Source of the DNA: Planctomycetota bacterium
GTDB lineage: Bacteria; Planctomycetota; Phycisphaerae; WQYP01
Assembly: GCA_021851715.1 (NCBI GenBank)
Contig: JAJZCR010000023.1
Span: 1 to 49,271, forward strand
Direction of reading: 5' to 3'
Length of the DNA: 49,271 nucleotides
Positions 9,116 through 18,374 of this stretch are shown here, piece after piece. A model generated the notes under the pieces. That model searched no databases. It had not been told where the DNA came from and saw only the letters and a list, made by a program, of their open reading frames with translations. A program made the translations under genes and the position numbers. Within the stretch, counting starts at the first letter, position 1; each line of letters opens with the position of its first letter.

Positions 9116-11590
9116 ATGACACTCATGACGATCGCAGCGATTGAAATTCATTTTCTCGGCCAGCACGGTGCCGCCTGGTGGGCATTGGTGGTGTTGGTGC
9201 TGGGAACCGCTTTGATTGGTTACGGGATTTCCCAACTGCGCAGGTCCGGGCGCAAGGATCACGCTGGCGGCAGGCAGGATGCGGGAAAAAACTCGATCAT
9301 CAGTCTGGCGGCGGGCATTGCCGCGGTTATCTTCGCAATAGCGGCTGTCCTTTTGCCCGGGATGCGCTCAGTACCCGTAGCGCTGGCTTTTACCGCGGCA
9401 ACCGTGGGACTTACCATCTGGCTTTTTTATAAAACTGTTTTCGGTTATCTGCGCAAATCGCAGATAGGGATCCTTTTTGCGCTGCGCCTGGTCGCCGCCA
9501 TTTTTTTGCTGCTCATGTTGTTTCAACCTGTGCTGGCATTGGTCCAGCGCCCCCACCATATCAGCAGGCTGGGTGTGGTGATTGACGCTTCCGGGTCCAT
9601 GAGCGTTAACGATGCCCCCAACCAGCCCAGCCGTTACCTGCAAAGCACCCTGGGCGCAAAAATGCTGCTGAAAGATCTCCGGGGCCAGTTTCACTTCCTA
9701 TGCTTTGCCTATGACGGCAAACATAACGGCCCCCTTGCCTCACCCCGGGAATGGAACGGCATCGCACCCAACGGCACCGTAACCGATCTCCCCACGGCTA
9801 TTAAAATGGCCACGAATTCCGGTGCCACCGCCGTGGTGCTCTTCAGCGACGGCATACAAAATGGGCCGGGCAAAATCGGTTCACTGCGACACCTGGGCAT
9901 GCCGGTTTATACAATACGCGTTGGCAGTACATCGGCTAAAGCGACGGGCGTACCGCAAATTGAAATTGTCCGCATTGATGGTCCGCAAACCGCACCGGTG
10001 GATACCCAGGTCACGCTGACCGCGGTCATACGTTCCACCTCGCTCAGCGATCGCACGGTTCGCGTTTTTCTGGATCACGACAAGAAACCATTGCAGTCAC
10101 ATCGACTGGTCCTGCATTCCGGTCATGCACCCCAAAGCGTGAAACTTGAGTTTACACCTCACCACGTGGGCCGGCTGGTACTGCATATGCGCATTCCCGT
10201 GTTGCCCGAAGAGCGGTCCACCGCCGGCAACGAGCAGGAATTTCCCATGTTGATCACCAATCCTAAAATCCGGATGTTGTACATCGAAGGCCGAGTGCGG
10301 CCGGAAGTAGGCCCGTTGTACAACGATCTGGCCATGAATCCCAACATCAGTCTGGTAAGCCTGATCCGCACCCGCCCGGGATATTTTATGATTCGCGGAA
10401 GTGCCGGTGGAAAGACCCTTACCGGCCTGCCCACCACCCTGAAACAATGGGAACGTTTCAAAGTCATCATGCTTGGCGATGTCAGCGCGGATTTTCTTTC
10501 CCCACAGCAACAGTCAGACCTTCAACAGGCGGTGCAGCATGGAGCGGGTTTTATCATGATCGGCGGCCAGCGAAATTTCGCCGTCGGCGGCTGGGGAGAA
10601 TCCAGGATGGCACCGGTATTCCCGGTTCACCTGCAAATGACCACGCCGTCGCAGCTATCGGCGGCTTTCGTTCCTCAATTGACGGCCTTTGGTGCCGCGA
10701 GTCCTATTTTACAAGGCATTACGGGTTGGTTTACGCAGCCCAATGGCAAGCCCGCCCTTCAACACCTGCCGGATCTGGAAGGTTGCGTGGCTTTTGCCGG
10801 CCCCAAGGCCGGGGCTACCGTGCTGCTCACCGATCCGGCGGCCCACGTGAACGGCAAACCCGGCATCGTCCTGGCGGTGCAACATTATGGCAAGGGTCGT
10901 AGCGCCGCTTTCGCCGGCGACACCACTTATCGCTGGCGGCTTATTTTGCGCACGCTGGGAGCCAAGTCGCCTTATCAGCGATTTTGGGGCCAACTGGTGG
11001 AATGGCTGGCCGGCCAGTCCAAGACCAAAACTTCCAATGGGCCATCCGTCACCGCCATGATCCGTAAACAGCGATATCAGTCGGGCGAGTCCGTGCGATT
11101 GCGCGTGGCTGTAACGGATATGCACGGCCAATCCACACGCTATGCCGACGTACACGCCCTGATTAGCGATGCTGCCGGTAAAACCCGCACCGTTCGCTTA
11201 CACGCCGAAGCCCGCCAGCCGGGCATGTACAAACGCCGTATCATGCCCCACGGACTGGGCAAATATCACGTGGTCTTTACCGCCAACATGCACGGCCACT
11301 CCCTGGGCCAGGATGCCAGCGATTTTTATGTCATTTCGCCAAGCGGTGAAATGGACAAACTCGCCGCCAGGCCGGCCATCCTGCAGCGGATCGCCAGACT
11401 CACGGGAGGCAGCTATGCCGAACTGGCCGGGATTAATGCTTTGGCCCGGCGAATTCAAGCCGCCCAGCCCAGGGAATCAAAAATCCAGCGAACGGCATAC
11501 CCTTTGTACAATAACAAGGTGTTTTTTCTGCTGTTTATTGCGGCCCTTTCCTGCGAATGGTTTCTGCGGCGAAAATGGCAGTTGCAGTAG
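9116..11590 (+). CDS. membrane-anchored VWA-domain protein with glutamine-amidotransferase-like fold
   Basis: An 824-residue inner-membrane protein. Four N-terminal transmembrane helices (about 20-38, 61-81, 88-108, 118-143) precede a von Willebrand A domain with an intact MIDAS start (DASGS, Asp157-Ser161). Further on, LFSDG fits the VWA core. After an Ig-like stretch, residues about 380-640 resemble the GATase-like domain of large planctomycete BatA/VWA-type membrane proteins: MLYIEGRVRPEVGPL, then GAGFIMIGGQRNFAVGGW, then GRSAAFAGDTTYRW. One last helix lies at about 802-820. Such genes are often near MoxR ATPases and DUF58 proteins, but none is in this window. An alternative start is the ATG at 9125. 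Metal-dependent protein binding is inferred; the partner is unknown. Confidence 0.82.
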   Translation: MTLMTIAAIEIHFLGQHGAAWWALVVLVLGTALIGYGISQLRRSGRKDHAGGRQDAGKNSIISLAAGIAAVIFAIAAVLLPGMRSVPVALAFTAATVGLTIWLFYKTVFGYLRKSQIGILFALRLVAAIFLLLMLFQPVLALVQRPHHISRLGVVIDASGSMSVNDAPNQPSRYLQSTLGAKMLLKDLRGQFHFLCFAYDGKHNGPLASPREWNGIAPNGTVTDLPTAIKMATNSGATAVVLFSDGIQNGPGKIGSLRHLGMPVYTIRVGSTSAKATGVPQIEIVRIDGPQTAPVDTQVTLTAVIRSTSLSDRTVRVFLDHDKKPLQSHRLVLHSGHAPQSVKLEFTPHHVGRLVLHMRIPVLPEERSTAGNEQEFPMLITNPKIRMLYIEGRVRPEVGPLYNDLAMNPNISLVSLIRTRPGYFMIRGSAGGKTLTGLPTTLKQWERFKVIMLGDVSADFLSPQQQSDLQQAVQHGAGFIMIGGQRNFAVGGWGESRMAPVFPVHLQMTTPSQLSAAFVPQLTAFGAASPILQGITGWFTQPNGKPALQHLPDLEGCVAFAGPKAGATVLLTDPAAHVNGKPGIVLAVQHYGKGRSAAFAGDTTYRWRLILRTLGAKSPYQRFWGQLVEWLAGQSKTKTSNGPSVTAMIRKQRYQSGESVRLRVAVTDMHGQSTRYADVHALISDAAGKTRTVRLHAEARQPGMYKRRIMPHGLGKYHVVFTANMHGHSLGQDASDFYVISPSGEMDKLAARPAILQRIARLTGGSYAELAGINALARRIQAAQPRESKIQRTAYPLYNNKVFFLLFIAALSCEWFLRRKWQLQ

Positions 11591-11669
11591 CCCGGGCCTG
11601 GTCCCACCATGTTACGTATGAACCCCAGGCCGCCAGGCCCTCCATGGCCGCAGCCAGCACCACAGATAT

Positions 11670-12173
11670 TCAGATTGGCGATGCACCCGGCGACGGCGGC
11701 ACCGAACCGGCTTGTTCCAGCAGTTGACGTATGGAGAGTTTCAGTACCGGATGCCGTAAATCCGGCACCAGCTCGGCCAGGGGGACCAGCACAAACATTC
11801 TTTCCGCCAGGCGCGGATGCGGAATCGTCAGGCCCGGTGCATCGCATACCACCTGGTCAAACAGGAGAATATCCAGGTCAATCACGCGCGGACCATGACG
11901 CACCTCGCAACCACGATCGCGGCCCATGGAGCTTTCGATGGCCAACAGCCCCTGGAGCAGTTGCGCCGGTTCCAGCTCCGTGCTCATTTCCACCACCGCG
12001 TTGAGATAATCGCCCTGACCCGGCGGACCCCCGACAGCCTTGTTTTCCAGCAGGTCCGATTGCCTGATGACCAGCGTCCGCCCAAGCAGCCCCATGCGCC
12101 GGATTGCCCCGCCGATATTCGCTTCCCGATTACCGAGATTACTGCCCAACCCGATATAAGCATGGTGCGGCAT
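11670..12173 (-). CDS. folK: HPPK, 6-hydroxymethyl-7,8-dihydropterin pyrophosphokinase
   Basis: A 167-residue folate-pathway enzyme that transfers pyrophosphate from ATP to 6-hydroxymethyl-dihydropterin. It has the N-terminal AYIGLGSNLGNREANI motif, FLENKAVGG-type loop (here LLENKAVGGP), and the signature GPRVIDLDILLFD with the two magnesium-binding aspartates (Asp99 and Asp101). IPHPRLAERMFVLVPLAEL near the C-terminus is typical. The start is the ATG at 12173, only two bases after the stop of the upstream GT87-like gene, so translation is probably coupled. A long frame continuing upstream across the GT87 gene is an overlap artefact. The folate gene in an operon with dapL and a mannosyltransferase looks like loose housekeeping clustering. 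Confidence 0.95.
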   Translation of the reverse strand: MPHHAYIGLGSNLGNREANIGGAIRRMGLLGRTLVIRQSDLLENKAVGGPPGQGDYLNAVVEMSTELEPAQLLQGLLAIESSMGRDRGCEVRHGPRVIDLDILLFDQVVCDAPGLTIPHPRLAERMFVLVPLAELVPDLRHPVLKLSIRQLLEQAGSVPPSPGASPI

Positions 12174-12175
12174 GG

Positions 12176-13528
12176 CTAAGATTCCATGGGTGCCGGCGAT
12201 GCAACCGCCTTGCGCTGTTTTTGGCGTGCCGTGAAAATCACGTACATCAGCAGCACCGAACCCCACAGTGATACCCCGATGGTTAAGAGCCAGCGGTGCC
12301 CATTGGGGCCGAACACCTTGCCGATGTCCGTGGTTAAAAACATCAGGAAAGCCGCCGCCGCCAAAGCCAGCGCAGCCTGCCGTCGCCTGGTGTATTCCTG
12401 CGCCGGATCGCTGAGCACCATGGCCACGGCCATCAGGGTAAAGATGAGCGACACATAATGCGGAACCCATGTGCGCGGTGAAGCCCAGAGCATGAATGCC
12501 GCCACCGCGCCAATTTGCAGCACGTAATCGCGGCTGCGGGCGTTTGCAACCCGTGCTCGCATCCAGATTAAACCAACGACGCCCACTACCACCAGAATGC
12601 CACGGATCAGCCAGTCGCTGGCCTGGCGCGACAGGTTCCATACGTTGACATATTGCGGCAACGGGTGCCCGGTGTGCTTGTTGTACATAAACGCCGGCAC
12701 ATGCCGGAACAACCGGGAAAGGAAACTTGGCGCCGACTGGCCGACATAGTATTCCACCCGGCCATGTTCCACGTATGGCAAAATCATAATGTGAACCCAT
12801 TGGTTCAGCCAAAGCAGGTTCTGATGCCAGCCAAAAACCAGGGCCGGCACGGCCAGCAGCCATACGCCCATGCCCACCAGCACCCCCAGCGACGCCAGAA
12901 AACGTCTTTGCCACAGCAGGTAGAGCAGGAAAATAATCGGCGTCACCTTGATGCATATTGCCAGCGCCACCAGCAATCCGCCGAGGCTTTGCCCGGGCCA
13001 ATGATCCTTCTGAATAAACCACAAGCCCGCAGTCAGCGGCAACAGCATCAGCAAATTGGTCTGTCCCTCCTGCATATCGCCCAGCACCGGCCATAACCAG
13101 ACCGCCAATACCAATAGCAGCGCCAGGATGGATGGTTCCACGCCGGTACGCCGGACCATTTGAAGAGCCAAAAGGAATATTCCCGAGGCCAGAAAGAATT
13201 TGCAGCACACCCAGGCAAACTGTGCATTGGGAGGAGATATCCAGGTCAGGGGAGCAAAAACCAGCAACGTAACCGGCGGCGTAGGAAAGCTATCCGACAC
13301 GTAGTTGACGTGCTGATGCAGAAATTGCGGCACCTCCGTCATCCAGCGATCAAAATCATTGACTTGGTGCGTGCTGTGCGTTCGCTCTTTTTTGAGCTGC
13401 CGCTGGCGGGCCTGAATGGCCGCTACCACCGTGATGGCTATGGCAATGCCCACCACAATCCACGCCACCATGCGCCGGATGTCCCGGGTTGAATTGCCGA
13501 CTATTTTGCTGGATGGGAGGTTGGCCAC
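12176..13528 (-). CDS. GT87-like (DUF2029) polyprenyl-phosphate-dependent mannosyltransferase
   Basis: A 450-residue polytopic membrane protein with about ten hydrophobic helices. The DUF2029/GT87 pattern is visible: an early loop with DFDRWMTEVPQFL and FPTPPVTLLVFAPLTWIS, then MQEGQTNLLMLLPL and a KVTPIIFLLYLLWQRR segment. GT87 members such as the PimE type transfer mannose from polyprenyl-phosphate-mannose on the outer face of the membrane. The donor and acceptor here are unknown. The start is a GTG with AGGGG about 10 bases upstream, 25 bp after dapL. The end is 2 bp before folK. The long loop after about residue 225 may carry acceptor binding. Confidence 0.8.
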   Translation of the reverse strand: MANLPSSKIVGNSTRDIRRMVAWIVVGIAIAITVVAAIQARQRQLKKERTHSTHQVNDFDRWMTEVPQFLHQHVNYVSDSFPTPPVTLLVFAPLTWISPPNAQFAWVCCKFFLASGIFLLALQMVRRTGVEPSILALLLVLAVWLWPVLGDMQEGQTNLLMLLPLTAGLWFIQKDHWPGQSLGGLLVALAICIKVTPIIFLLYLLWQRRFLASLGVLVGMGVWLLAVPALVFGWHQNLLWLNQWVHIMILPYVEHGRVEYYVGQSAPSFLSRLFRHVPAFMYNKHTGHPLPQYVNVWNLSRQASDWLIRGILVVVGVVGLIWMRARVANARSRDYVLQIGAVAAFMLWASPRTWVPHYVSLIFTLMAVAMVLSDPAQEYTRRRQAALALAAAAFLMFLTTDIGKVFGPNGHRWLLTIGVSLWGSVLLMYVIFTARQKQRKAVASPAPMES

Positions 13529-13553
13529 TTACACAATCCCCTGTGTACACAAT

Positions 13554-14732
13554 CTAACGCACGCTCGCCCATTTCAATGCTCCGATACGCTGCACGGCCT
13601 GGTGAATCCGGGCTTCGTCCACGGTCAGGGCCATACGTAAATAGCCCTCGCCGGCCGGACCGAACCCCGCCCCCGGTACAGTGACAACGTGCGCTTCGTC
13701 AAGCAAACGGGCGCATAAATCCATGGATGGCAACCCACCCGGCGTGTTGACCCAGCAAAAGAAACCTGCGGTCGGCTTGCGAAATTTCCAGCCCAGACTG
13801 CCAAGCCCGCTGTGAAGCGCATCGCGGCGGGCACGGTAAATGGCCATCTGCTTTTTAATGTCCGGATGGTCGTAATGTTCCAGTGCGACCGCCCCAGCCA
13901 CCTGAATAGCGTTAAACTGCCCGGAATCGACGTTGCCTTTCACCTGGCCCAGGGCTGCAACAATGGCCGCATTGCCCGTGGCCCAGCCGATGCGCCATCC
14001 CGTCATATTGAAGCTTTTGGAAAGTGAATGAAATTCAATGGCTATCTCAGAAGCCCCGGGAATTTCCAGAATGCTTCCTGGAGCTTGCTCAAAATATACC
14101 TCCCCATAAGCCAGGTCATTGGCAATCACCCAGTTGTATTGGCGCGCCATTTCCACCGCTTGGCGGTAAAATTCGACTGGGGCCGTAGCCGCGGTCGGAT
14201 TGTTGGGATAATTCAACCACAGCAATTTCGCCCGCCGCCGAATATCTTCCGGTATGGCCTGCAGATCCGGCAGAAAGTTATTCGATTCCAACAGCGGCAT
14301 GGTAAAAACCCGTCCACCGGCAAACGTCGTCCCGGTGGCATAGACCGGATATCCCGGCTGCGGCACCAGCACCACATCACCGGGGTTGATCACCGCCAGC
14401 GGCAAATGGGCAATACCGTCCTTGGAACCGATCGTGGTAATCAGCTCCCGATCCGCATCCACGGACACGCCAAAACGCCGCTGCATAAACGCCGCAGCAG
14501 CTTTGCGAAAAGCCGGCACGCCCTCATCAAACGGGTAACGGTGATTTTTCGGATCGTAGATAGCCTTGGCCATCTCATCAATGATGAACCGATGCGTCGG
14601 CAAATCCGGATCGCCCACCCCCAGGTTAATCACATCCTTGCCCGCAGCCAGCAAATTCCGCTTTTTCTTGTCAATTTCAAGAAAGATGTAGGGTGGCAAC
14701 TGGGCCAGCCGCTCTGATTTGGTAAAAGCCAT
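13554..14732 (-). CDS. dapL: LL-diaminopimelate aminotransferase-like PLP enzyme
   Basis: A 392-residue class I/II aminotransferase. It starts SERLAQLPPYIFLEIDKKK, as DapL proteins of the DapL2 type do. Then come NLGVGDPDLPTH (36-47), HRYPFDEGVPAFRKA, the NYPNNPT loop (174-180) and the PLP lysine Lys239 in HSLSKSFNMTGWRIG. DapL converts tetrahydrodipicolinate directly to LL-diaminopimelate for lysine and peptidoglycan synthesis, a route used by several planctomycetes. The ATG at 14732 is preferred; a TTG at 14747 is possible but poorly placed. First gene of the dapL, GT87, folK operon. A related aminotransferase specificity (such as alanine or aspartate) cannot be excluded by eye. Confidence 0.85.
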   Translation of the reverse strand: MAFTKSERLAQLPPYIFLEIDKKKRNLLAAGKDVINLGVGDPDLPTHRFIIDEMAKAIYDPKNHRYPFDEGVPAFRKAAAAFMQRRFGVSVDADRELITTIGSKDGIAHLPLAVINPGDVVLVPQPGYPVYATGTTFAGGRVFTMPLLESNNFLPDLQAIPEDIRRRAKLLWLNYPNNPTAATAPVEFYRQAVEMARQYNWVIANDLAYGEVYFEQAPGSILEIPGASEIAIEFHSLSKSFNMTGWRIGWATGNAAIVAALGQVKGNVDSGQFNAIQVAGAVALEHYDHPDIKKQMAIYRARRDALHSGLGSLGWKFRKPTAGFFCWVNTPGGLPSMDLCARLLDEAHVVTVPGAGFGPAGEGYLRMALTVDEARIHQAVQRIGALKWASVR

Positions 14733-15111
14733 GCTTATGTTCCGCAAGAAAACCAGCCGGTCTGCAACGGAAACACCCCGTCGACAGCCGTCCCATCTTT
14801 AGCCCAGTGAGTTTAAGCCAAGCCCTTGCCGCGGTAAAGCGGTGCCACGAGTTTGTCACACCAAAGTTAAAATGTCATCTCTGGTGCGACACAACGGGGC
14901 CGCCAGGCCAATCGTCAGAATGTGGTCGTTGGAGGCATCGTCCTGATAAAAATGGCCGGCGGTTCTCACACGTTGCCTGCTTTTGCGGTACCGGGCCACA
15001 GGCCGCCGTCAAAGACCAGTCTGGACGAAGCTGGCGCACCGCGTTTTGTATTCGCATCCGTTTTTTCGAATTAGGGTTGCCCGACTCCGCATCGTTGCCC
15101 GAAGAGAACAA
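14733..15111. other. intergenic region upstream of dapL
   Basis: About 380 bp separate the dapL start from the stop of the minus-strand gene at 15112. Open frames on the minus strand have no family resemblance. The stretch should carry the dapL promoter. I see no convincing riboswitch, terminator or consensus -35/-10 pair. Confidence 0.4.
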
Positions 15112-15579
15112 TCATGGCGTTGATTCTCGGGTGCTGCGTTCCACCGCCTGTCGCAGATATTCACGAAAAGTGGGAATCCCCACTTTAGCCCAGGCATACT
15201 CAATGGTCTCCACAAGATGCAGGTTAACGCGCCGAAGTTCCTCCAGTGCTTTGGCATCAGCCGAGCCTTGCGGAGCGTGCAGGTGGCGGTCGTGCGCATC
15301 GGCGCGAAAAAAATACCCGGTGCCATCCGGGGACTCCTCCAGCACCAGCTTCATGTGCGGATAGGCACGATGGCCCAGACGCAACACGTAAGAGGTACGA
15401 TTATTTTGCGGTTGGGTTTCGAACCATTGCGGCTGCACCGGTGCATCGTCGGACACCGCATAAAGCGGGGCTACACGCTGCGTTACTGTGGGCGGAATCG
15501 AAGCGTCCTTATAAGCGTAATCCAGAAAGATTTTAACCGCTTGGCGTAATTGAACGACGGTGGGCAGTGACGGGGACAT
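15112..15579 (-). CDS. uncharacterised 155-residue protein
   Basis: No family recognised. The ATG at 15579 has GGAG about 9 bases upstream; 27 further in-frame codons upstream look non-coding. The protein begins MSPSLPTVVQLRQAVKIFLDYAY, and has a central beta-type stretch (SYVLRLGHRAYPHMKLVLEE, then GTGYFFRADAHDRHLHAP). An acidic helical region follows. The C-terminus is VGIPTFREYLRQAVERS. The HDRH cluster after GYFFRADA could bind a metal. There is no signal peptide or membrane segment, so it is probably cytoplasmic. Composition and codon choice match the neighbours, supporting a real gene. It is divergent from the response regulator gene. Confidence 0.7.
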   Translation of the reverse strand: MSPSLPTVVQLRQAVKIFLDYAYKDASIPPTVTQRVAPLYAVSDDAPVQPQWFETQPQNNRTSYVLRLGHRAYPHMKLVLEESPDGTGYFFRADAHDRHLHAPQGSADAKALEELRRVNLHLVETIEYAWAKVGIPTFREYLRQAVERSTRESTP

Positions 15580-15747
15580 CCTGGCAACTCCAGCGGCCAA
15601 CCAAACATTCGCATTTGCCAATATTAACCCCATTGGGCGACAGCGAACATGGCTTGCCACGGATTATTATAGCAGGACTCATATTTTTCAAACTCCCGTC
15701 ATCTGGTCGATACTTTAATTATTAGCACTTAATGGACGTTTTTGGGC

Positions 15748-15753
15748 TATAAT
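15748..15753 (+). promoter_or_regulatory. candidate -10 box for the response regulator gene
   Basis: A perfect TATAAT in the divergent gap between the 155-residue protein gene and the response regulator, about 90 bp before the preferred ATG. No good -35 is seen 16-18 bp upstream, so it may need an activator or be a chance match. Confidence 0.35.
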
Positions 15754-15840
15754 TCCAACGTCCGGCATGTGCGAGATCTTCCCCGGCAGGCGGGGATTGA
15801 TTGGATCGGCGGGACAAGTAGTTTTGGCGGAATGGCTTCC

Positions 15841-16800
15841 ATGGCACAGACAGTTTTAATTATTGACGATGATCGCGATATTAATGAGATGCTCGGTCAG
15901 CTGGCGCAAATGGCGGGCTGGGAATATCTCAAGGCGGAAACCGGAACCGACGGCCTGCGGCTGGCTCGAAGCCAGCATCCAGATGTCGTGATACTGGATA
16001 TGATGCTGCCGGATGTGGATGGTTACTCAATATGCCGGGAGTTGACTTGTAACCGCAGCACCAGCAATATCCCCGTGATTATGCTTTCCTGCATGTGTCA
16101 GCCAGCCGACGCCCTGGAGGCGGCGTTCTGCGGGGCAAGCCGTTATCTGGCCAAGCCGTTCAGTCCAGAGGCCGTTTTGACCAACATGCGCGAAGCGGTC
16201 AATTCCAATCGATCGTCCGCCACTCCGCCACTGTCGGGCCATTTCGATCTGGCGGCAACAGAGTCCGTCAAGTCGCTCTCAGCCATCAGCCGGATGATTC
16301 GCGATATTTCCGTACGAACCCCCCTGCACGATGATGAGATTGAGGCCTTGCGAAAGGCCTTTTTTTATTTGGCGAAATGGTTTATTCCCACGGATGGTCC
16401 GGCCACAGCAGTGGCTCGTACACCCTTGAGCGTGGATTACCAGATTCGCCTGCCAAGCTCTGGACCAGCAGCCACCGCGGAATCGGATTGCGGCGTACAT
16501 TGGACGTTTAGCCAGACGCCCGCCGACCTGTTGACTGGCGTGGACACTGCGGAGCGACCCCGGGGCAGACTCCTCCGCCTGCCCACGCGCCCGCGACAGG
16601 ATAAAAGACCCAAGGAATCTGCGGCATGCCTCCACTGGAAGGAATTCATGTCGCTGGGGGGATTGACGCTGGTTGAACACCAGAAGGAAGCCGGATTGGT
16701 ACACCTGGTGAAGCGATTTCGCCCCGCCAGCCTGATGGTTCCGGCGGATGGCACCGTTTTACCGGTGAGTTCAATCGCGACCACACACATGAAGGGCTAG
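15841..16800 (+). CDS. response regulator with CheY-like receiver and unassigned C-terminal half
   Basis: A 319-residue protein. Residues 3-120 form a receiver domain: the acidic pocket IIDDD (Asp9-Asp11), the phosphoryl acceptor Asp53 in VILDMMLPDVDGY, the switch Ser in VIMLSCM, and the conserved lysine in YLAKPFSP. From about residue 125 there is no recognised DNA-binding or enzymatic output domain. A helical segment (IEALRKAFFYLAKWF) is followed by a low-complexity, Pro/Arg-rich stretch and a final HLVKRFRPASLMVPADGTVLP segment. The ATG at 15841 is chosen because GGCGGA lies 9 bases upstream; 15832 is an alternative. No kinase gene is adjacent, so it is an orphan regulator here. Confidence 0.85.
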   Translation: MAQTVLIIDDDRDINEMLGQLAQMAGWEYLKAETGTDGLRLARSQHPDVVILDMMLPDVDGYSICRELTCNRSTSNIPVIMLSCMCQPADALEAAFCGASRYLAKPFSPEAVLTNMREAVNSNRSSATPPLSGHFDLAATESVKSLSAISRMIRDISVRTPLHDDEIEALRKAFFYLAKWFIPTDGPATAVARTPLSVDYQIRLPSSGPAATAESDCGVHWTFSQTPADLLTGVDTAERPRGRLLRLPTRPRQDKRPKESAACLHWKEFMSLGGLTLVEHQKEAGLVHLVKRFRPASLMVPADGTVLPVSSIATTHMKG

Positions 16801-17139
16801 AAATTCAAGGTTGCCATCGGTGCCGCCTTCGGCACGTTTGTTTATCGCCCGGGCCAGATTGCGATGCTATCGGCGCAGGATCCCCAACAATCAGCTCGAC
16901 ATAAATCCCAAACTGACAAAAGTCGCGTTACTGGAATGGCGGCCATCAAGACTTTTTGCGTCTGCAGTGGCGGTCGCAGGCTCTGTGGTATCGGTTAATT
17001 CCCTACGCGCAATTACGGAAATAGTCCTATGTCCGGACAAGCAAACTGCCCGATGTCCGCTCGACCCTGTTATGTCGATAATGTTGGGTGCAGAGTCGGG
17101 AATTCCCGCTTGGTATGTAACTTGGAGAAAGGCGATCAT
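16801..17139. other. intergenic region with two small palindromes
   Basis: About 340 bp with no convincing gene. It contains TGTCCGGACA (17030-17039) and the 12-bp palindrome CGGGAATTCCCG (17097-17108), the latter just before the SD of the DHOD-like gene. A plus-strand frame through the region has poor composition. The stretch may hold a promoter and operator for the DHOD-like gene. Confidence 0.4.
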
Positions 17140-18198
17140 TTGAATAACAAAATAACTGCTCATAGCAATGGCTCCAGCGATGTTAAGCCCACGCCCTCAT
17201 TGTGTACGGAATATCTGGGCTTAGCCTTAAAATCGCCCTTGCTGGTTGGAGCCTCTCCCTTGACGCGGGACACCAGTTTTGTACGTCGGCTGGAGAATGC
17301 GGGCGTAGGAGCCATCGTCATGCATTCCCTGTTTGAAGAAGATATGCCCCGCGAACCAATCGACGCTTTCGCGCCGCCTGTCACCAACGAAGATTTTCCC
17401 GAACATTGCTGGACCCGTCCAACCCGGCAGGGACACCCCGACACCTACCTGGAAACATTAGCCTATATCAAAAGCATCATAGCCATTCCCGTGATCGCAT
17501 CACTGAACTGTCGCACGCTTGACGGCTGGGTGCAACTGTCTCGCCGCGTGGCGGATCATGGGGCGGATGCCTTGGAACTCAACGTGTTTTTGATGGCCAT
17601 GAATCCGGCGCAAACCAGCGCGGAAATGGAACGGCAACTGCTCGAAACGACGCAGCGTGTGCGTGATGCGGTCAGTATTCCCCTGGCCATCAAGTTAAAT
17701 CCATATCTTTCCTCCCTGCCGAACATCGTGCACCAGTTGGAACGGATCGGCATCAATGGAGTGGTGCTGTTCAATCGCTTTTTTCAGCTTGGTCCCTCTA
17801 CCTCCATTGAGCGCGAAATGTTCCGCACCAGTTCGCCGCACCGTGCCGATCTGGCGATGCGCCTGGACTGGCTGGCTGTTTTGTCTCCCTGGACGAGGCT
17901 GTCCCTGGCCATTACCGGCGGCATCCATGGTTCCACGGATGTGGTGCGCGCCATTATGGCCGGTGCGGATGTAGCTCAAATGACCACTTCGCTGCTGGAA
18001 AATGGGCCGGACTATGCGCAACCGGTTTTAGCGGAAATTGCCATGTGGCTGCAAAACCACAACATTGGATCCATCAACGAGCTGCGCGATGTCGCCAATA
18101 TGGCTACCGTGGCCGAACCGCAGAATACTGTACGCCGTGAATATCGCAACGCGATTGCGGCTGCGGCCATGCGGTTTACCGCGGAACATCGCTATTGA
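17140..18198 (+). CDS. dihydroorotate dehydrogenase-like protein
   Basis: A 352-residue TIM-barrel protein of the dihydroorotate dehydrogenase-like group. Visible segments: TEYLGLALKSPLLVGASPLTRD at the start, then SLFEEDM, PVIASLNCRTLDGWV, HGADALELNVF, PLAIKLNPYLSSLPN, GVVLFNRFFQ, and the C-terminal phosphate/FMN-binding ITGGIHGSTDVVRAIMAGADVAQ. These FMN-dependent proteins are distinct from the main PyrD and usually lie near pyruvate:ferredoxin oxidoreductase genes; here the next gene is a stress protein. A TTG at 17140 is preferred, since GGAGAAAGG lies 7 bases upstream. An ATG at 17029 would add 37 residues of unlikely composition. The true substrate is not established for this group. Confidence 0.85.
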   Translation: MNNKITAHSNGSSDVKPTPSLCTEYLGLALKSPLLVGASPLTRDTSFVRRLENAGVGAIVMHSLFEEDMPREPIDAFAPPVTNEDFPEHCWTRPTRQGHPDTYLETLAYIKSIIAIPVIASLNCRTLDGWVQLSRRVADHGADALELNVFLMAMNPAQTSAEMERQLLETTQRVRDAVSIPLAIKLNPYLSSLPNIVHQLERIGINGVVLFNRFFQLGPSTSIEREMFRTSSPHRADLAMRLDWLAVLSPWTRLSLAITGGIHGSTDVVRAIMAGADVAQMTTSLLENGPDYAQPVLAEIAMWLQNHNIGSINELRDVANMATVAEPQNTVRREYRNAIAAAAMRFTAEHRY

Positions 18199-18324
18199 AT
18201 CAGCAGTCTGACACAGGTGAAACATGCGTCTGCACAAAAATCTATTTTTCGGCGACGGCGCATGCCCTTGGTCTCACGGTGACGGCTGTAGTGCTGTTTC
18301 GTGGCCCGGCCGCACGCAGTACGG

Positions 18325-18339
18325 CCTGAGGCGCTCAGG
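18325..18339 (+). promoter_or_regulatory. perfect hairpin in the universal stress protein leader
   Basis: CCTGAG-GCG-CTCAGG, a 6-bp stem with a 3-base loop, lies 36 bases before the universal stress protein ATG. No T tract follows, so it is more likely an operator or leader structure than a terminator of the preceding gene. Confidence 0.4.
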
Positions 18340-18374
18340 TATTCGACCCGGCAGGCTGCACAGGAGATAACGCC

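Noticed and set aside
12174..13208. Long minus-strand frame extending folK upstream by about 345 codons
   Set aside because: It lies out of frame over the GT87-like membrane protein gene, is Gly/Ala-rich without motifs, and folK has a natural ATG at 12173.
14733..15111. Possible lysine riboswitch upstream of dapL
   Set aside because: I could not find the conserved multi-helix core; only a few short stems that occur by chance.
16811..17143. Plus-strand 110-residue frame before the DHOD-like gene
   Set aside because: No ribosome binding site, no family resemblance, and it overlaps the preferred start of the next gene.
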